In this document: positions 21,244-31,170 of the stretch, one piece after another | Layout: the number at the start of each line of letters is the position of its first letter | How positions within the stretch are numbered: position 1 is the first letter of the stretch | Assembly: GCA_947095585.1 (NCBI GenBank) | Contig: OX352761.1 | Location: 137,050,277 to 137,114,276, forward strand | DNA: 64,000 nucleotides | Direction of reading: 5' to 3' | Source of the DNA: Nephrocerus scutellatus | Taxonomy: Eukaryota; Arthropoda; Insecta; Diptera; Pipunculidae | Program-made: the position numbers and the translations under genes | The notes under the pieces: generated by a model | Databases searched by the model: none | Seen by the model: only the letters and a program-made list of their open reading frames with translations | Told to the model about the DNA's origin: nothing

Positions 21244-22938
21244 CTAGTCGGTTATCGAAATCTGAGCGTAACCCACGAGCGCCTTCTCGTCGGCAACCTC
21301 ACCCGGATGCACACCGGAATTCAATTGGAACGTTACGGTTTTTATCTGGCTGCGGTGCTCTATCAGCTTCTGCAGGTTGACAGCCATCGGGATTGTGTCG
21401 AGGTTATCGACGAGGCCAGCGTCAACCAACTCGGACGCAATGCCCTCGGCGGAATCCTTGCCAACGGCGAATTCAAAACGGATGTCATGTAGTTCGCGTT
21501 TCACGTTACGCATGCGCAGAACTAAATTCACCGGGGGCCCATCAAAGATAGCATAACTCACAGCGGCAGCGGCGGCTGCAGATGGCATTGGCAAATTGGC
21601 GAGTCCAGCGGCTACCTGTGACACTGGTAATGTTGGAGCGGCAGCTCCTCCCACCACTTCGGCATGTAGTTGACCGGTAGGCGCAGTCGTCGGCATGGCA
21701 GCTGAGGCAGCCGATTCTGCAGCAGTATTTGTCGGCTCTGTAGTACACGTTACTGTTCGTTCCGAGAACTCGGATGGTTCTTCCTTTTCACTGTCTGAAG
21801 AATCGGCCCGCTCGAGACGATTAATCGGACGATCGTCGGACTCCGAATCGGATGAATGCTTGCCACCGTTGTCTTCCTCTTCGCTGGACCACACCCACTC
21901 ACCGGTGACGGTCCTATGTAGACGACCCGATGCTCCCGGCTGACGTCTAGCTGCCTTGTGCACGCGCGTCTCCATCGACGGCCCCGTCTGCAACAGAGTC
22001 TGAACGAGATATTTGCGGTCTTTTGCCTTCTTGAAGAACGCATGCTTGAGGAGTTCGCTTGCTGTTGGCCGCTTCGACGGTTCCTTCTGCAAACACTCGA
22101 CAATCATTTTGCGGAATGTCTTGCCATAGGCTTTGTACTGGTCCTTGTCTTCGGCTCCGGTGTCGAGAGTCGGCGGATCATTTTGCAGCGTCAACATGAG
22201 CACCTTCATAGGCGGATATTTGTGATAGGGGGCAGTACCGGTCGCCATCTCGATTGCGGTGATGCCAAACGACCAAACGTCAGCTTTAAAGTCGTAACCG
22301 TGATCCTGTTCCATGACTTCGGGAGCCATCCAACAGGGCGTTCCGACAAAGGTGTGTCTGACTTTTTGCCGCGAGAGATCACGACCGGTAGCCAACCATG
22401 CACTAACGCCAAAGTCGGCAATCTGAATGGTGCCATCGTCGCCAATCAGAATGTTGCCGGCCTTAATGTCTCTGTGGATCTGGCCATTACTGTGAAAGTA
22501 CTCGAGACCCTTGAGCACCTCTTTGAGTACGGTGGCGATTGTCGGCTCGTCGAACACGCCGTGCTTGCAGTTTGACGTTCGCATTTTATGCTTAATGATG
22601 TCGAGCAGAGAACCACCCTCGAGGAGGCGCAACACAAGCCAAAGCTCCTCGCGTACAACAAAACTTGTGTGGTAGGTGACAACATTCTCGTGATTACATG
22701 AAGACATCGCTTGGATCTCCTTTAGCAGTTCGTCCATTGAGGTGTTCCATTTCTCGAGGTTGATACGTTTGATGGCGCATTTCTCGTTGCGTGGCAGGCA
22801 GAGTGCGGCATGAACGACAGCTGTCGCCCCAACGCCAATCACATCACGCAGTTCGTAGTCGTCTTTACTGTTGGGCCAGGGGATTTTCTCAACGGTGCCC
22901 GGTGGTGGAGGAGCAATGATGTTATTCGATGAAGCCAT
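21244..22938 (-). CDS. fray: Frayed (SPAK/OSR1-type) Ste20 kinase, WNK pathway effector
   Basis: 564 residues from ATG 22938 (MASSNN), in one exon. The kinase domain spans about residues 28-300: Gly loop GVGATAVVH (35-43), ATP lysine K57, catalytic HRD (D157), DFG (D175), activation-loop T196 in HTFVGTPCW (the WNK-phosphorylated Thr of OSR1/SPAK), and APE (205-207). The conserved S-motif SGRLHRT...GEWVWS follows. Then a long acidic, Ser- and Ala-rich linker leads to the conserved C-terminal domain (about 467-564) that binds RFxV/I motifs of WNK and cation-chloride cotransporters. Frayed phosphorylates and activates NKCC-type cotransporters in ion balance and axon ensheathment. Every key residue is present. 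A stop-free frame upstream could extend the N-terminus. Confidence 0.96.
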   Translation of the reverse strand: MASSNNIIAPPPPGTVEKIPWPNSKDDYELRDVIGVGATAVVHAALCLPRNEKCAIKRINLEKWNTSMDELLKEIQAMSSCNHENVVTYHTSFVVREELWLVLRLLEGGSLLDIIKHKMRTSNCKHGVFDEPTIATVLKEVLKGLEYFHSNGQIHRDIKAGNILIGDDGTIQIADFGVSAWLATGRDLSRQKVRHTFVGTPCWMAPEVMEQDHGYDFKADVWSFGITAIEMATGTAPYHKYPPMKVLMLTLQNDPPTLDTGAEDKDQYKAYGKTFRKMIVECLQKEPSKRPTASELLKHAFFKKAKDRKYLVQTLLQTGPSMETRVHKAARRQPGASGRLHRTVTGEWVWSSEEEDNGGKHSSDSESDDRPINRLERADSSDSEKEEPSEFSERTVTCTTEPTNTAAESAASAAMPTTAPTGQLHAEVVGGAAAPTLPVSQVAAGLANLPMPSAAAAAAVSYAIFDGPPVNLVLRMRNVKRELHDIRFEFAVGKDSAEGIASELVDAGLVDNLDTIPMAVNLQKLIEHRSQIKTVTFQLNSGVHPGEVADEKALVGYAQISITD

Positions 22939-23303
22939 CGTCTTGCTGCTGCTAGTGCTGTCTCGTAGTGCTGCTGCTGCGGCTGATAACCTCAATGTGG
23001 TGACACTCGATATGGTGGTTGTTGGTGTAGTTGTAGTCGGCGAGGCTGCAATTCCTGCAGTTGGCTGCTCTACAATTACTTTGTTGCAGTCAAAGAAGGA
23101 AGAATGTTGTGATGATGTTCTCTTGCTATGGAATTCTCCGCCGTCTTCCCGCCTGTTGTAGTAGTAGTAGCGCTGATTATTTTGTGATGTTTCTGATTCG
23201 CCAACTGCTCCTTCAGATATGCGATATGTTGCTTCCGACGACCAACAAAATGACGATCCCTGTTTGCAGTACGATGCTGTGGCGGATTTGCTGAATGCAA
23301 CCT
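22939..23303 (-). other. Upstream part of the fray exon: 5' UTR or N-terminal extension
   Basis: The fray frame stays open for 121 codons upstream of the ATG, without another in-frame ATG, up to a splice acceptor. The predicted residues are low complexity (a YYYY run, a Thr/Pro-rich stretch, an Ala run), so it may be leader. If an upstream exon supplies a start in phase 1, it would encode a longer kinase isoform. Confidence 0.6.
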
Positions 23304-23340
23304 CTGAAATAATCAGTCAAAAGGAGAAGAGCCTCTTATG
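23304..23340 (-). promoter_or_regulatory. Splice acceptor of the fray coding exon
   Basis: On the minus strand: a pyrimidine tract CTCTTCTCCTTTTG, a CTGAT branch-like motif, then ATTTCAG ending at 23304, followed by exon base 23303. An in-frame TGA lies inside the putative intron. At least one further 5' exon should therefore exist at higher coordinates; I could not locate it. Confidence 0.7.
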
Positions 23341-24050
23341 GTTTTTGTATTTTTCATTAAGTTTTTGTTTTTGTTTTGTTTTGTTTCATTTAATTGTATT
23401 TGTTTAGTTATTGAAGTTTTGGTTCAATTTTGTTTAACTGTAAACTAAGGAGGACAACTATCTACACGTTGAAAGGAAAGGAAATTTTACGGCAAAAAGT
23501 TAATCGATCAATATACATAAACAAACACAAAAATTTACAAAATAATTCATTCACCAATGCCGATACAATTTCGAGCGTGATTTTTAGTTATCGTACTTGA
23601 AATGGTATGATTGAGAAGTGAAGTTTATTGACATATGAATAAATGAAATTAAAGCAATGGAAATAATTGGCATAGCCTCTGTCCCAAATTATGATAAATT
23701 TTTAAAAAAAAACTACCTACTGCATGTGTGATTTAAAAAAAATGAACAGGTCGTAGAGTCAAAAACGATGATTATAATAAAAATAATGGTTTAATTGTAT
23801 AAGCAATAAAATAAACTATTAATAGCAAGGTGTCAAAAAGTTATGCTGTGATACAGGAAGAGGTAAGGATAGATAGAGTATTTGAAATGTCTCACTTAGC
23901 CGCTAAATAAAGGAAAAATAAAGAGTAATCATCAGTGATCAGTTATTGGTAAAAATGTAAATATCAAATAAATATCAAATATGATATTCTATTTATTTTC
24001 TATTTTATCTAGAATAGCTGCATACACTTACAGATTGTAACTACGCGGTA
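23341..24050. other. Probable fray 5' intron, AT-rich
   Basis: No frame or repeat is recognised. It should be intronic if fray transcription starts further upstream. Confidence 0.4.
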
Positions 24051-24051
24051 T

Positions 24052-25326
24052 GACTCTCTCAAAATCACACTCAAGACTACCGAAGAACCCCTAAAGACCC
24101 CTTTCAAACGCCCCTCAAAACTTCCTTAAGGCCCCCTTCAATACTTGCAAGACCCAACTCAAGACTCTCTCAAAATCTCCTGAAAACCCCACAAAACCCC
24201 GAAAGACCATCTCAAGACTACCCCCAAACCGCCCACAAGACCACCCTAAGACCACGTTAGGTCCCCTTAAGATTCCCTCAAGACCACCTCACGACTCCTT
24301 TTAGAACCCCCTCAAGACCTCCTCAAAACCCTCCTAAGACCCCACACAAGACCCTCTCTCAAACCCCCTCAAGACCATTTTTAAACCCCCTCAAGGTTCC
24401 CTTAAGACCCAATTCAATACTCTCTCTGGACCCCGATCAAAACCACCTACGAACCTATCAAGACCCTCTCTAAACCCTTTAAATAACCCTTTCAAACGCC
24501 CCTCAAAATTCACTTAAGACGCCCTTCAAGACTTTCAAGACCCTAGTCAATACCCTCTCAAAATCTCCTCAAACCCCCACAAAACCCCCTAAAGACCTTC
24601 TCAAGACTCTCCTCAAACCGCCCACAAAACGCGCTGAAGAAGACTCCCTCAAGACCACCTCACGACCCTTCCTAAAAACCTCTCAAGACCCCCCCCCCCA
24701 AGATTATCTTAAGAGCTCCACAACTACCCCCTCTAAAACCCCCCTCAAGGCCCCGCTAAAGATTTCCGTAAGGCCTCCTCAAAATTCCCATATTCCTCTT
24801 TAAGATCCTATAAAAAAAACCCTCAAGACCTCCTCAAGAACCCATTTAAGATCACCTAAGAACCTCTCAAAACCCTCTGTAAACACCATCAAGACCCCTT
24901 TCAAACACCCTCAAGATTACCTTATGAACCTCTTCAAGATTCATAAGACCCCACTCAAGACCCTCTCAAACTATCCAAAACCCTTCACAAAACCCCCTAA
25001 AAACCATCTCAAGACTCCACTAAAACCGCCCTCAAGACCCCTGGAAGACCATCCTTAAAACTACCCTTAAGACCACGTTAGGTCCCCCTTAATATCTCCT
25101 GAATACTCCCTAAAAACAACCACATGACACGCCCTAAGAACCCCTCAAGACCTTTCTCACGATTCCCTTAATACCTCCACAAAACCCTCTTAAGACCCTA
25201 GTCATAAACGCCGCTGAAGATTCCCTTAAGAACCCCGCAAAACCCCCATCGAGTCTACCGCAAGAACACCTAGGACTCTTGTATACTAAACCCCCTCAGG
25301 ACCCCCTCAAGGCCCATTTCAAGAGT
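24052..25326 (+). repeat. C-rich minisatellite array with about 400-bp higher-order repeat
   Basis: About 1.28 kb of irregular CCCCTCAAGACC-type units of roughly 15-20 bp. A longer period is visible: CTTTCAAACG/A at 24101, 24489 and 24898, each followed by the same order of landmarks (a CAAAATCTCC or CAAACTATCC stretch, CACAAAACCCC, CTCAAGACT, AAACCGCC). Spacings are 388 and 409 bp. The plus strand is C-rich, so a fray pre-mRNA crossing it would be G-rich. Scraps in the opposite orientation sit at about 16.35 and 52.3 kb. Confidence 0.9.
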
Positions 25327-25356
25327 ACAACTCTTCACTTCAGTTAATTGAGCGAA
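25321..25356. repeat. Terminal fragment of the 14.84-kb MITE family
   Basis: AGAGTACAACTCTTCACTTC plus a TTAATTGAGCGA stretch matches the reverse complement of the right end of the 14840-15310 element. It marks the edge of the C-rich array. Confidence 0.5.
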
Positions 25357-25934
25357 TTCATGTTATAATTGAGTTGCGTAACACAAACGTGATATAATGA
25401 ATTGAATTGATTCGAATCTGAATTGATAAGACGCAAAAGTGCCTTTTGGGCAAAACAGGCAGGATAAAAAACAACCACACAAGGCAACGAACGAAAAATG
25501 CGATGCAAAAAGTTAAACAAAAAAATAATAAAATTGTTGTTCTCTCCAAACGATCGCAATAACTTAACCACGTGCAATGTTTACTAACAATTCAATTAAG
25601 TGACTGAACTTTGTTTACTAATAAAATGGAATGAATTAACCACCACAATTGACTGTAAAATTGCACATTTAATTATGGATTTTTAATTTGCAAATCTTAT
25701 TGGCACTTGCAGTGTGCCATCGCCATCATAAAAAATTATTATGTGTGTTTACGATTATTGCTTCGTGTATTTGTTTAAGATATCGCTGTAGGTGGAGAGA
25801 TTTTGGTTGAAACATTTCTAAAGGGGAACTGCATTATATTCAAATGTAACGTAATAAATACATGCGAGAAGAATAACATTTAAATATCAACGATCTTCAT
25901 GCGTACATCGATCAGCCAGGATACGCAGGATTAT
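25357..25934. other. AT-rich interval, no gene seen
   Basis: Only short frames without motifs. Probably intronic or intergenic. Confidence 0.35.
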
Positions 25935-26070
25935 TGCTATGCACCCACTGACCACCACCCAAACTGACCAACACACTAACCATCTCCAACTGACACCCTT
26001 CCGCCCATTGACCACCTCAGCCAACTAGAAAACTATACAATCGTCACACCAGACGGACTGTGCGTGCTAT
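25935..26070 (+). repeat. Helitron-family internal scrap
   Basis: Iterated short CCACTGACCACC-like words lead to AGAAAACTATACAATCG, the same order as in the Helitron-like element at 28.5-28.6 kb. No termini remain. Confidence 0.45.
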
Positions 26071-26425
26071 AGTAGATATATTCACTATTGAATGTTCCTA
26101 TGTCAGTGAGACAACGCACCGGTCAAAGTACAACAAATATCGCAGCCGTAGATGCTTCAGTTCAAAATTATCCAATTCACAGGAATTGAGAATATCTGAG
26201 TCCACATTGTGGCGAATTTTGCGTTAAGATCTAGGCCTACACCATAAATTAACTAAAGAACTAAAGCCTCTTGATCATTTGAAGCGCCGAAACTTCTCCG
26301 AAAGTTTTGAAGTTTGATGAAAATCCTGAATTTCATCGAAAAATCATCTTCAGCTATGAAGCACGCTGCAAACGTGCTCGCGGTGGTCATATGAACGAGA
26401 TCGAATTCTTTACTTAAATTTATAA
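26053..26425 (+). pseudogene. Tc1/mariner-superfamily transposase relic, copy 1
   Basis: Reads RQRTGQSTTNIAAVDASVQN in one frame, then a stop-ridden HTH-linker part, then KFDENPEFHRKIIFSYEA, where the family usually has FSDEA with the first catalytic Asp (here Tyr). Long insect transposases of this kind, some with an N-terminal DUF4817-type domain, share this order. Non-functional. It shares its 5' sequence (CTGTGCGTGCTA) with the 38.3-39.2 kb copy. Confidence 0.6.
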
Positions 26426-26459
26426 TGTAAACTACACCAGCCCGATATCTCAATTATTC

Positions 26460-27530
26460 TAACTTTATTTTTATTCAAATACAAAATTATTATATCCCTA
26501 TATTTACAACTAACTCGATTAAAAATCTGATAGTTTACTGATTTTTCCGTCTGTTTTACGTCTGCTTATAAGATCAGCATGTCAGCATATTTAGTAATAA
26601 GTTTAATGAAGGACCGTACTTGTAGAGGATAAAATACGAGGATTAAGATAGAGCAGTCGCGGCATAACAGAAAATCGAGGCTAGAAGCTAGGTACCCAGC
26701 CGATTTTCCAGAACTATGGAAACAATTAAACCAATGCCTATTTCCTAAGGTAATCCTCACAAGCAGATTTTAGTGTTAAAATATATTAAATAAAAAATTA
26801 CATCGCACACTTTGGTTCAAAGTGTATTTGTAGGTACATTTTAATACTATTATCGAATTTCGTAATTATATTACTGATCATATAATTTCCAGCTATTAAG
26901 TCCACAGGTTAATACGCCTGTTGTTGTTTTTGTACTTCAAAGTTCCAAAAAGTAAAATAAAAATTCACTTAGCTTATATCGTACGTAAATGTGATAAGAT
27001 AATGTGCAAAAAAATTGCGACCGCATTAGTTATATAAAATAAGAAAACAACAAAAAATTTATATGATAATAGAGCGGGAACAAAAACCACAAAAAACTAA
27101 AAAAAAAAACGTGGACCTAGCGACGCATATTCGTGTGAGATTTGGTTGCGCAATAATTATTGTGCTTAAAAATTGTTGAATTTTTGGAAATGAGTTATAG
27201 TTCCCAAAAAAAAAACAATAGAAAAAGCTAGATTTACTTTTACATTTAATGTATTATTCTTTAGAAGTTAATGTTGTTGTACATTTTTTGTAGAAGGCAA
27301 ATAGGTCAGGGGTAAGTACATGCTTTAGAGTTTTTGCCTCCCCCCTTACCATTGCACAAACCATAAAAAAAAGAAAATCGAAAAAATGAAAATTTGTTGT
27401 CAATTTGTACAAGAACTAATACCAGAATTCATTGGCGTACAGATAAGAGTGTCAGCGGTAACAAGCGCACTCTATACAACAACTGATCATTTTTTGACAT
27501 AAGAGCTTCCCGTAAGAAGTGAAAGCAAAG
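26460..27530. other. AT-rich interval, no gene seen
   Basis: Homopolymer runs and short frames only. Confidence 0.35.
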
Positions 27531-27532
27531 CA

Positions 27533-27985
27533 GGTAATTTTTGGGGTCAGTTTGAATGGCAGGTACTTCAACCCGTTATTGTACATGAGATTTGGGTCTA
27601 ACGAAGAGGACATCACTGAAACAAACGTATATTTTGAGGGCTTTAGGCCAAGAAAATCAATGTAGGTACAAACCCCAGAATATAATCAATTCTTTTATTT
27701 GTTCTAAAACAATTTAAACAGAAAAAAACGATTCAAGGCCTATTTCACTAGCACAATTCCACTAGACACAATTCCACTGCCACAATTCCAATTGGCACAA
27801 TTCAACTGGGCACAATTCCAATTGTGCAAGTTAAGTTGTCCCCAGTCAAATTGTGTCAAGTGGAATTGTGCTAGTGGAATTGGCCGGTTACCAAAAAAAC
27901 AGGTAATTTTTGTGGGTCGGAACATCAACCCGTTATTGTACCAACCACAAAATGTAATCAACTCTCTGCTTCGTTCTAAAAAAAA
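27533..27985. repeat. Direct repeats around a mariner scrap and a foldback
   Basis: GGTAATTTTTGGGGTC, CAACCCGTTATTGTAC and a TAATCAA-TCT stretch occur in the same order near 27535-27700 and 27900-27985. The first copy includes TETNVYFEGFR, matching the AETDAYFEGFR C-terminus of the mariner transposase at 16 kb. The second copy follows the foldback. Confidence 0.55.
27746..27876. repeat. 131-bp foldback built from GCACAATTCC iterations
   Basis: CACTAGCACAATTCCACT at 27746-27763 is perfectly repeated in reverse complement at 27859-27876. Between them the word ACAATTCCA or ACAATTCAA recurs every 13-16 bp, then flips orientation. It is likely to form a cruciform or hairpin. Confidence 0.8.
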
Positions 27986-28039
27986 ACAAAAGAGAACTTC
28001 CGTTCTTGAGCTTCGCCGAAAACATACTCGTACCACTTC

Positions 28040-28320
28040 CATTTTGTTCTAAGGCTAAGGCCACGCGCTGAGCGGCAAAAAGCTGAGAATATAAACATAT
28101 GAAATTATACGGTTGTGGCAATGCATTCTCTGAGCGACAAGTGACGTTTCTGAGCGGCAAAGCGGCGTCGCTCAGCTTTCAATTCTGTTTAGTGTAGTGC
28201 TGAGCTGCAAGAAATCATCATGCGCCAATTTTAATTTCAGAAGTACAAAGACAAGCATTATGGCAAGATTTCAAAAATTATAACATTACCGACAAACTGT
28301 GGAATGAAGGGGGATTTTTT
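28040..28320 (+). pseudogene. Possible Harbinger-like relic with MADF-like piece
   Basis: GAGCGGCAAA and GAGCGAC words in both orientations (28060-28170) are followed by an acceptor-like TTTTAATTTCAG and a frame reading QALWQDFKNYNITDKLWNE, which looks like part of a MADF (SANT-like) domain used by PIF/Harbinger elements and fly regulators. It ends in a repeat R scrap at about 28313. Weak and short. Confidence 0.3.
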
Positions 28321-28377
28321 TAAAATTTTATACGCATGTGTATCTCCGATTTACAACACTTTTTGTAAAATTTGGAA
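28313..28377 (+). repeat. Dispersed repeat family R, fragment
   Basis: GCATGTGTATCTCCGATTTA and CAACACTTTTTGTAAAATTTGG match the R sub-unit, cut off exactly at the Helitron-like 3' end. Confidence 0.6.
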
Positions 28378-28951
28378 CTAGCTGACCCGACAGACGTTGT
28401 CCTGTCCCACTTTCAATAAATTTGTTTGTGATCGTTTTGTGAACTTGTGAAAAGCTATTTGTTTTGCGATATCGCTTCACAGTATTAGTCACATCAGTAT
28501 TAGTAGAAATACCCGGCGTTTCCCGGCTGCCCCATCCCACTGACACCCGCCCACTTACACCCCACTAACTAACTAACTCACCAATCCAGAAAACTATAGA
28601 ATCGACACTTATACAGGCAAAAAATGTACACTTGTTCGAATATTTTTTATATGAAGATCATATACAGGGAAAACTACAATTTCCACCCCAGAGCCACCTA
28701 TCGGGTCCAAATGTTGTCAACGACTTTCTTTTTATTTAAATATTATATTGTATGAATTTGAGCCAAATCGTTCCATAAATAAGAATTTTCGGGAAAAAAA
28801 GATACCAGCGCCATCTGCCGGGCTGATTTGTGAATCTAAACTATCCAGGGCGTCACCCAAACGCATACAAAATAATTCATTCAAATCGGTCCAGCCGTTT
28901 AGGGGGAGTTCAGTGACATACACACGTACAGTAGAATTATATATATAAAGA
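28378..28951 (-). mobile_element. Non-autonomous Helitron-like element (574 bp)
   Basis: Read on the minus strand it starts TCTTTATATATATAATTC directly after an A (28952) and ends TGTCGGGTCAGCTAG directly before a T (28377): the 5' TC, 3' CTAG and A|T target expected of Helitrons. A short stem (GACA...TGTC) lies just before the 3' end. Internally it has the CGGCTGGACCGATTT block widespread in insect Helitrons and a CCAGAAAACTATAG...CGACACTT block shared with scraps elsewhere here. No Rep/helicase coding. Confidence 0.7.
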
Positions 28952-30080
28952 TGGAGAATAAGAACAGCAAAAACACAGTATATGGCAACACTAACTCAAA
29001 TCAAGAAAAACATGTAAAAATTTTGAATAGAAGAATCAAAACAAATGCACTTCCTTCCTCTTCCTCTCTTAAGACTGGACTTAAATTGTGACAGTTGTGC
29101 CATGTGGGCACGGTTGAATATGTACTCAGCACGATCAAATAAAAAAAGGCGACTGAACCAATCACATGAATTAATTAATGAAGCAATGAAATTGATAAAA
29201 TTATTGATAGATTTATACAAACGAGTAACACAACACAAAACACACATACACGATAAGAAATAGTTGATCAATTTGTTTAAATTTTGTAAATTATCTAAAA
29301 AGTATTATATACACTCATGCAATAATATAAAAACTACTTTTAATATTTTTACTTTTTTGCAGCTGAAATTTTAAGTTTTTTTGGTGAATAAATTAGTTAC
29401 TGCCTAAAACTTTCCACTTGGCGCGGTAAAATCCACACCTATCGACTAACGATCATGGTAACTCACAGACTGAAGCAAAACAATTCGGCGAGTGGGTGAG
29501 AAGTCAGACAGTCAGTAGCAAAGCAGCCGCCGGCGGCCCGGCTTTTAGGTAATTTTTGTCATCATTTCTTATCATTAATTAAGCTTTTTGAATTGTACCC
29601 GCATAGTAATATACTCTGTCTCTCTTTTTCTCTCTCTCTCTATCTCTATCCTTAAGTTACTATTAGATAGAAACACATTCCAGAATAGCAATTACGTACA
29701 CATACATATATAGAGAATGAAGTAATACCTGTACCTGATGTGTATGTTCATTCAGTTAAAGGAATTGTGTAGTAAAAGTGAAAGAGGTAATAATATAAAT
29801 CGAATATTAACCCCTTAACCACTCAAGAATAGTTAAATTTTTTAAAATTTATAAAAAAAATTTACCAATTTTGGAATTATTATCCTTTACTTTTTGAGTA
29901 GCACTACAGCAAAATTAAGCATGGCTCCATAATAATAACTAATTCACATAGAAATGAAACTGATATACGTTGTATTGAATAGTTAGAGGCCTTTTTCAGA
30001 AACCATGTAGAAACATGTAAATGTATACTGAATTCAACTGAAAGACATGCGAAGAATTGCAGGCTTTTGTGGTTAATAAC
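28952..30080. other. Interval with one GC-richer patch, no gene confirmed
   Basis: Mostly AT-rich. 29480-29550 is unusually GC-rich, has TCAGTAG initiator-like sequence and could be a non-coding first exon or promoter, but strand and partner gene are unclear. 29620-29645 is a (CT)n run. Confidence 0.3.
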
Positions 30081-30510
30081 AGTCACAAAATCGTAAAGCA
30101 GCGCGGAACATAGCGCACACAGGCATAATATAGTATGGCGTGATCTGATGCCACTATATGGCATAATTTAAAAGAAAAAATTGTATGAGAGCCCCTCGAT
30201 CACTACCAAATTTTAATAGAGGGAAAGTGGCTTAAAAATTGACCGCAAGATTCCACTACTGACAAAACGAACGAGTCGAACGAACGACAGAACCATGACG
30301 ACGAAGTAAATATAGAGAATTTAAATAAACAACCCATAAAAATGTTCATGTAATTTAAAAAAAACACTGGTCCCGATCATTTCCAAATTTTTACAAAAAC
30401 TGGTCGCTGGAGATACACATGTGTGCAAAGTTTGAATAAAATCGGGCTTCCTAAAGACAGACAGACAGACAAACAAATCCACGGGCACGCGAAGTTAATA
30501 TAAAGAATTG
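30080..30510 (-). repeat. Dispersed repeat family R, two abutting copies
   Basis: On the minus strand one copy runs TATATTAACTTCGCGTGC, TCTGTCTGTCTG, CCCGATTTTATTCAAACTTT, ACACATGTGTATCTCC and ends TTTTTATGGGTTGTT near 30330. A second copy begins at once with AATTCTCTATATTTACTTCG and ends in the AGCAGCGCGGAACATAGCGC region near 30090. This shows the family can lie head to tail. Confidence 0.7.
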
Positions 30511-30559
30511 AAAAAGAGCTCTATCTTAAAAACCAAAGCAGTGGCAGATGTATTTGTTT

Positions 30560-31170
30560 TTTTAAATGGCTTTAAAGTCAAAAATGACTGAAGTTAAGGG
30601 GTTTTCCCAAGGACGAGTGCTATCTCCCCTTCTGTGGTCACTAGTCATTGATAATCATCTATTCGATCTCACAGATCAGGCTACATCGCCATTGGTTATG
30701 GGACGATTTTTATTATTGGAAAGCACGACACGACTATCACTAGTGTCATGCAAGCTGCTTTACTACACGTCTTAGAATGGAGCGGCAGAGAAGGACTGTC
30801 CATCAATCCTTGCAAAACCGTTCTAGTGCCTTTCACGAAAAGAAGAAGACTGGACTGGACCTATCATCATCAAAGGAACCACATTAGCATCATCCTTGAT
30901 AAACGGCTACACTAGATTTATCATATCAAGTCCGCCGTCGAACGCGCCTCTAGGCCTTGTGAGCCAGTAGACGCCTCTACGGCAGAACTTGTGGTCTTAA
31001 TCCAAAAATGTTCATTGGATGTATACAATGATGGTAAGACCTATTATCACGTACTCGGCGCGGTCATCATTTCGGTGTCTGAAAGTTGTTGAACGGACAA
31101 CGAAAACTAAGCTACAGAAGCTAAAAAGTTGGAAAATATTCAATAAAAATTGTAATCTGAGAAATCATTG
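30560..31170 (+). pseudogene. LINE-B reverse transcriptase relic, copy 2
   Basis: KGFSQGRVLSPLLWSLVID, where the family usually has CPQGGVLSPLLW, then HVLEWSGREGLSINP-KTVLVPFTKRR, DKRL and a thumb/connection with YGRT-GLNPKM and RPIITY in shifting frames. The catalytic YADD is lost. It matches the 11.7-12.4 kb relic closely over the shared part and continues further toward the C-terminus. Confidence 0.65.
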
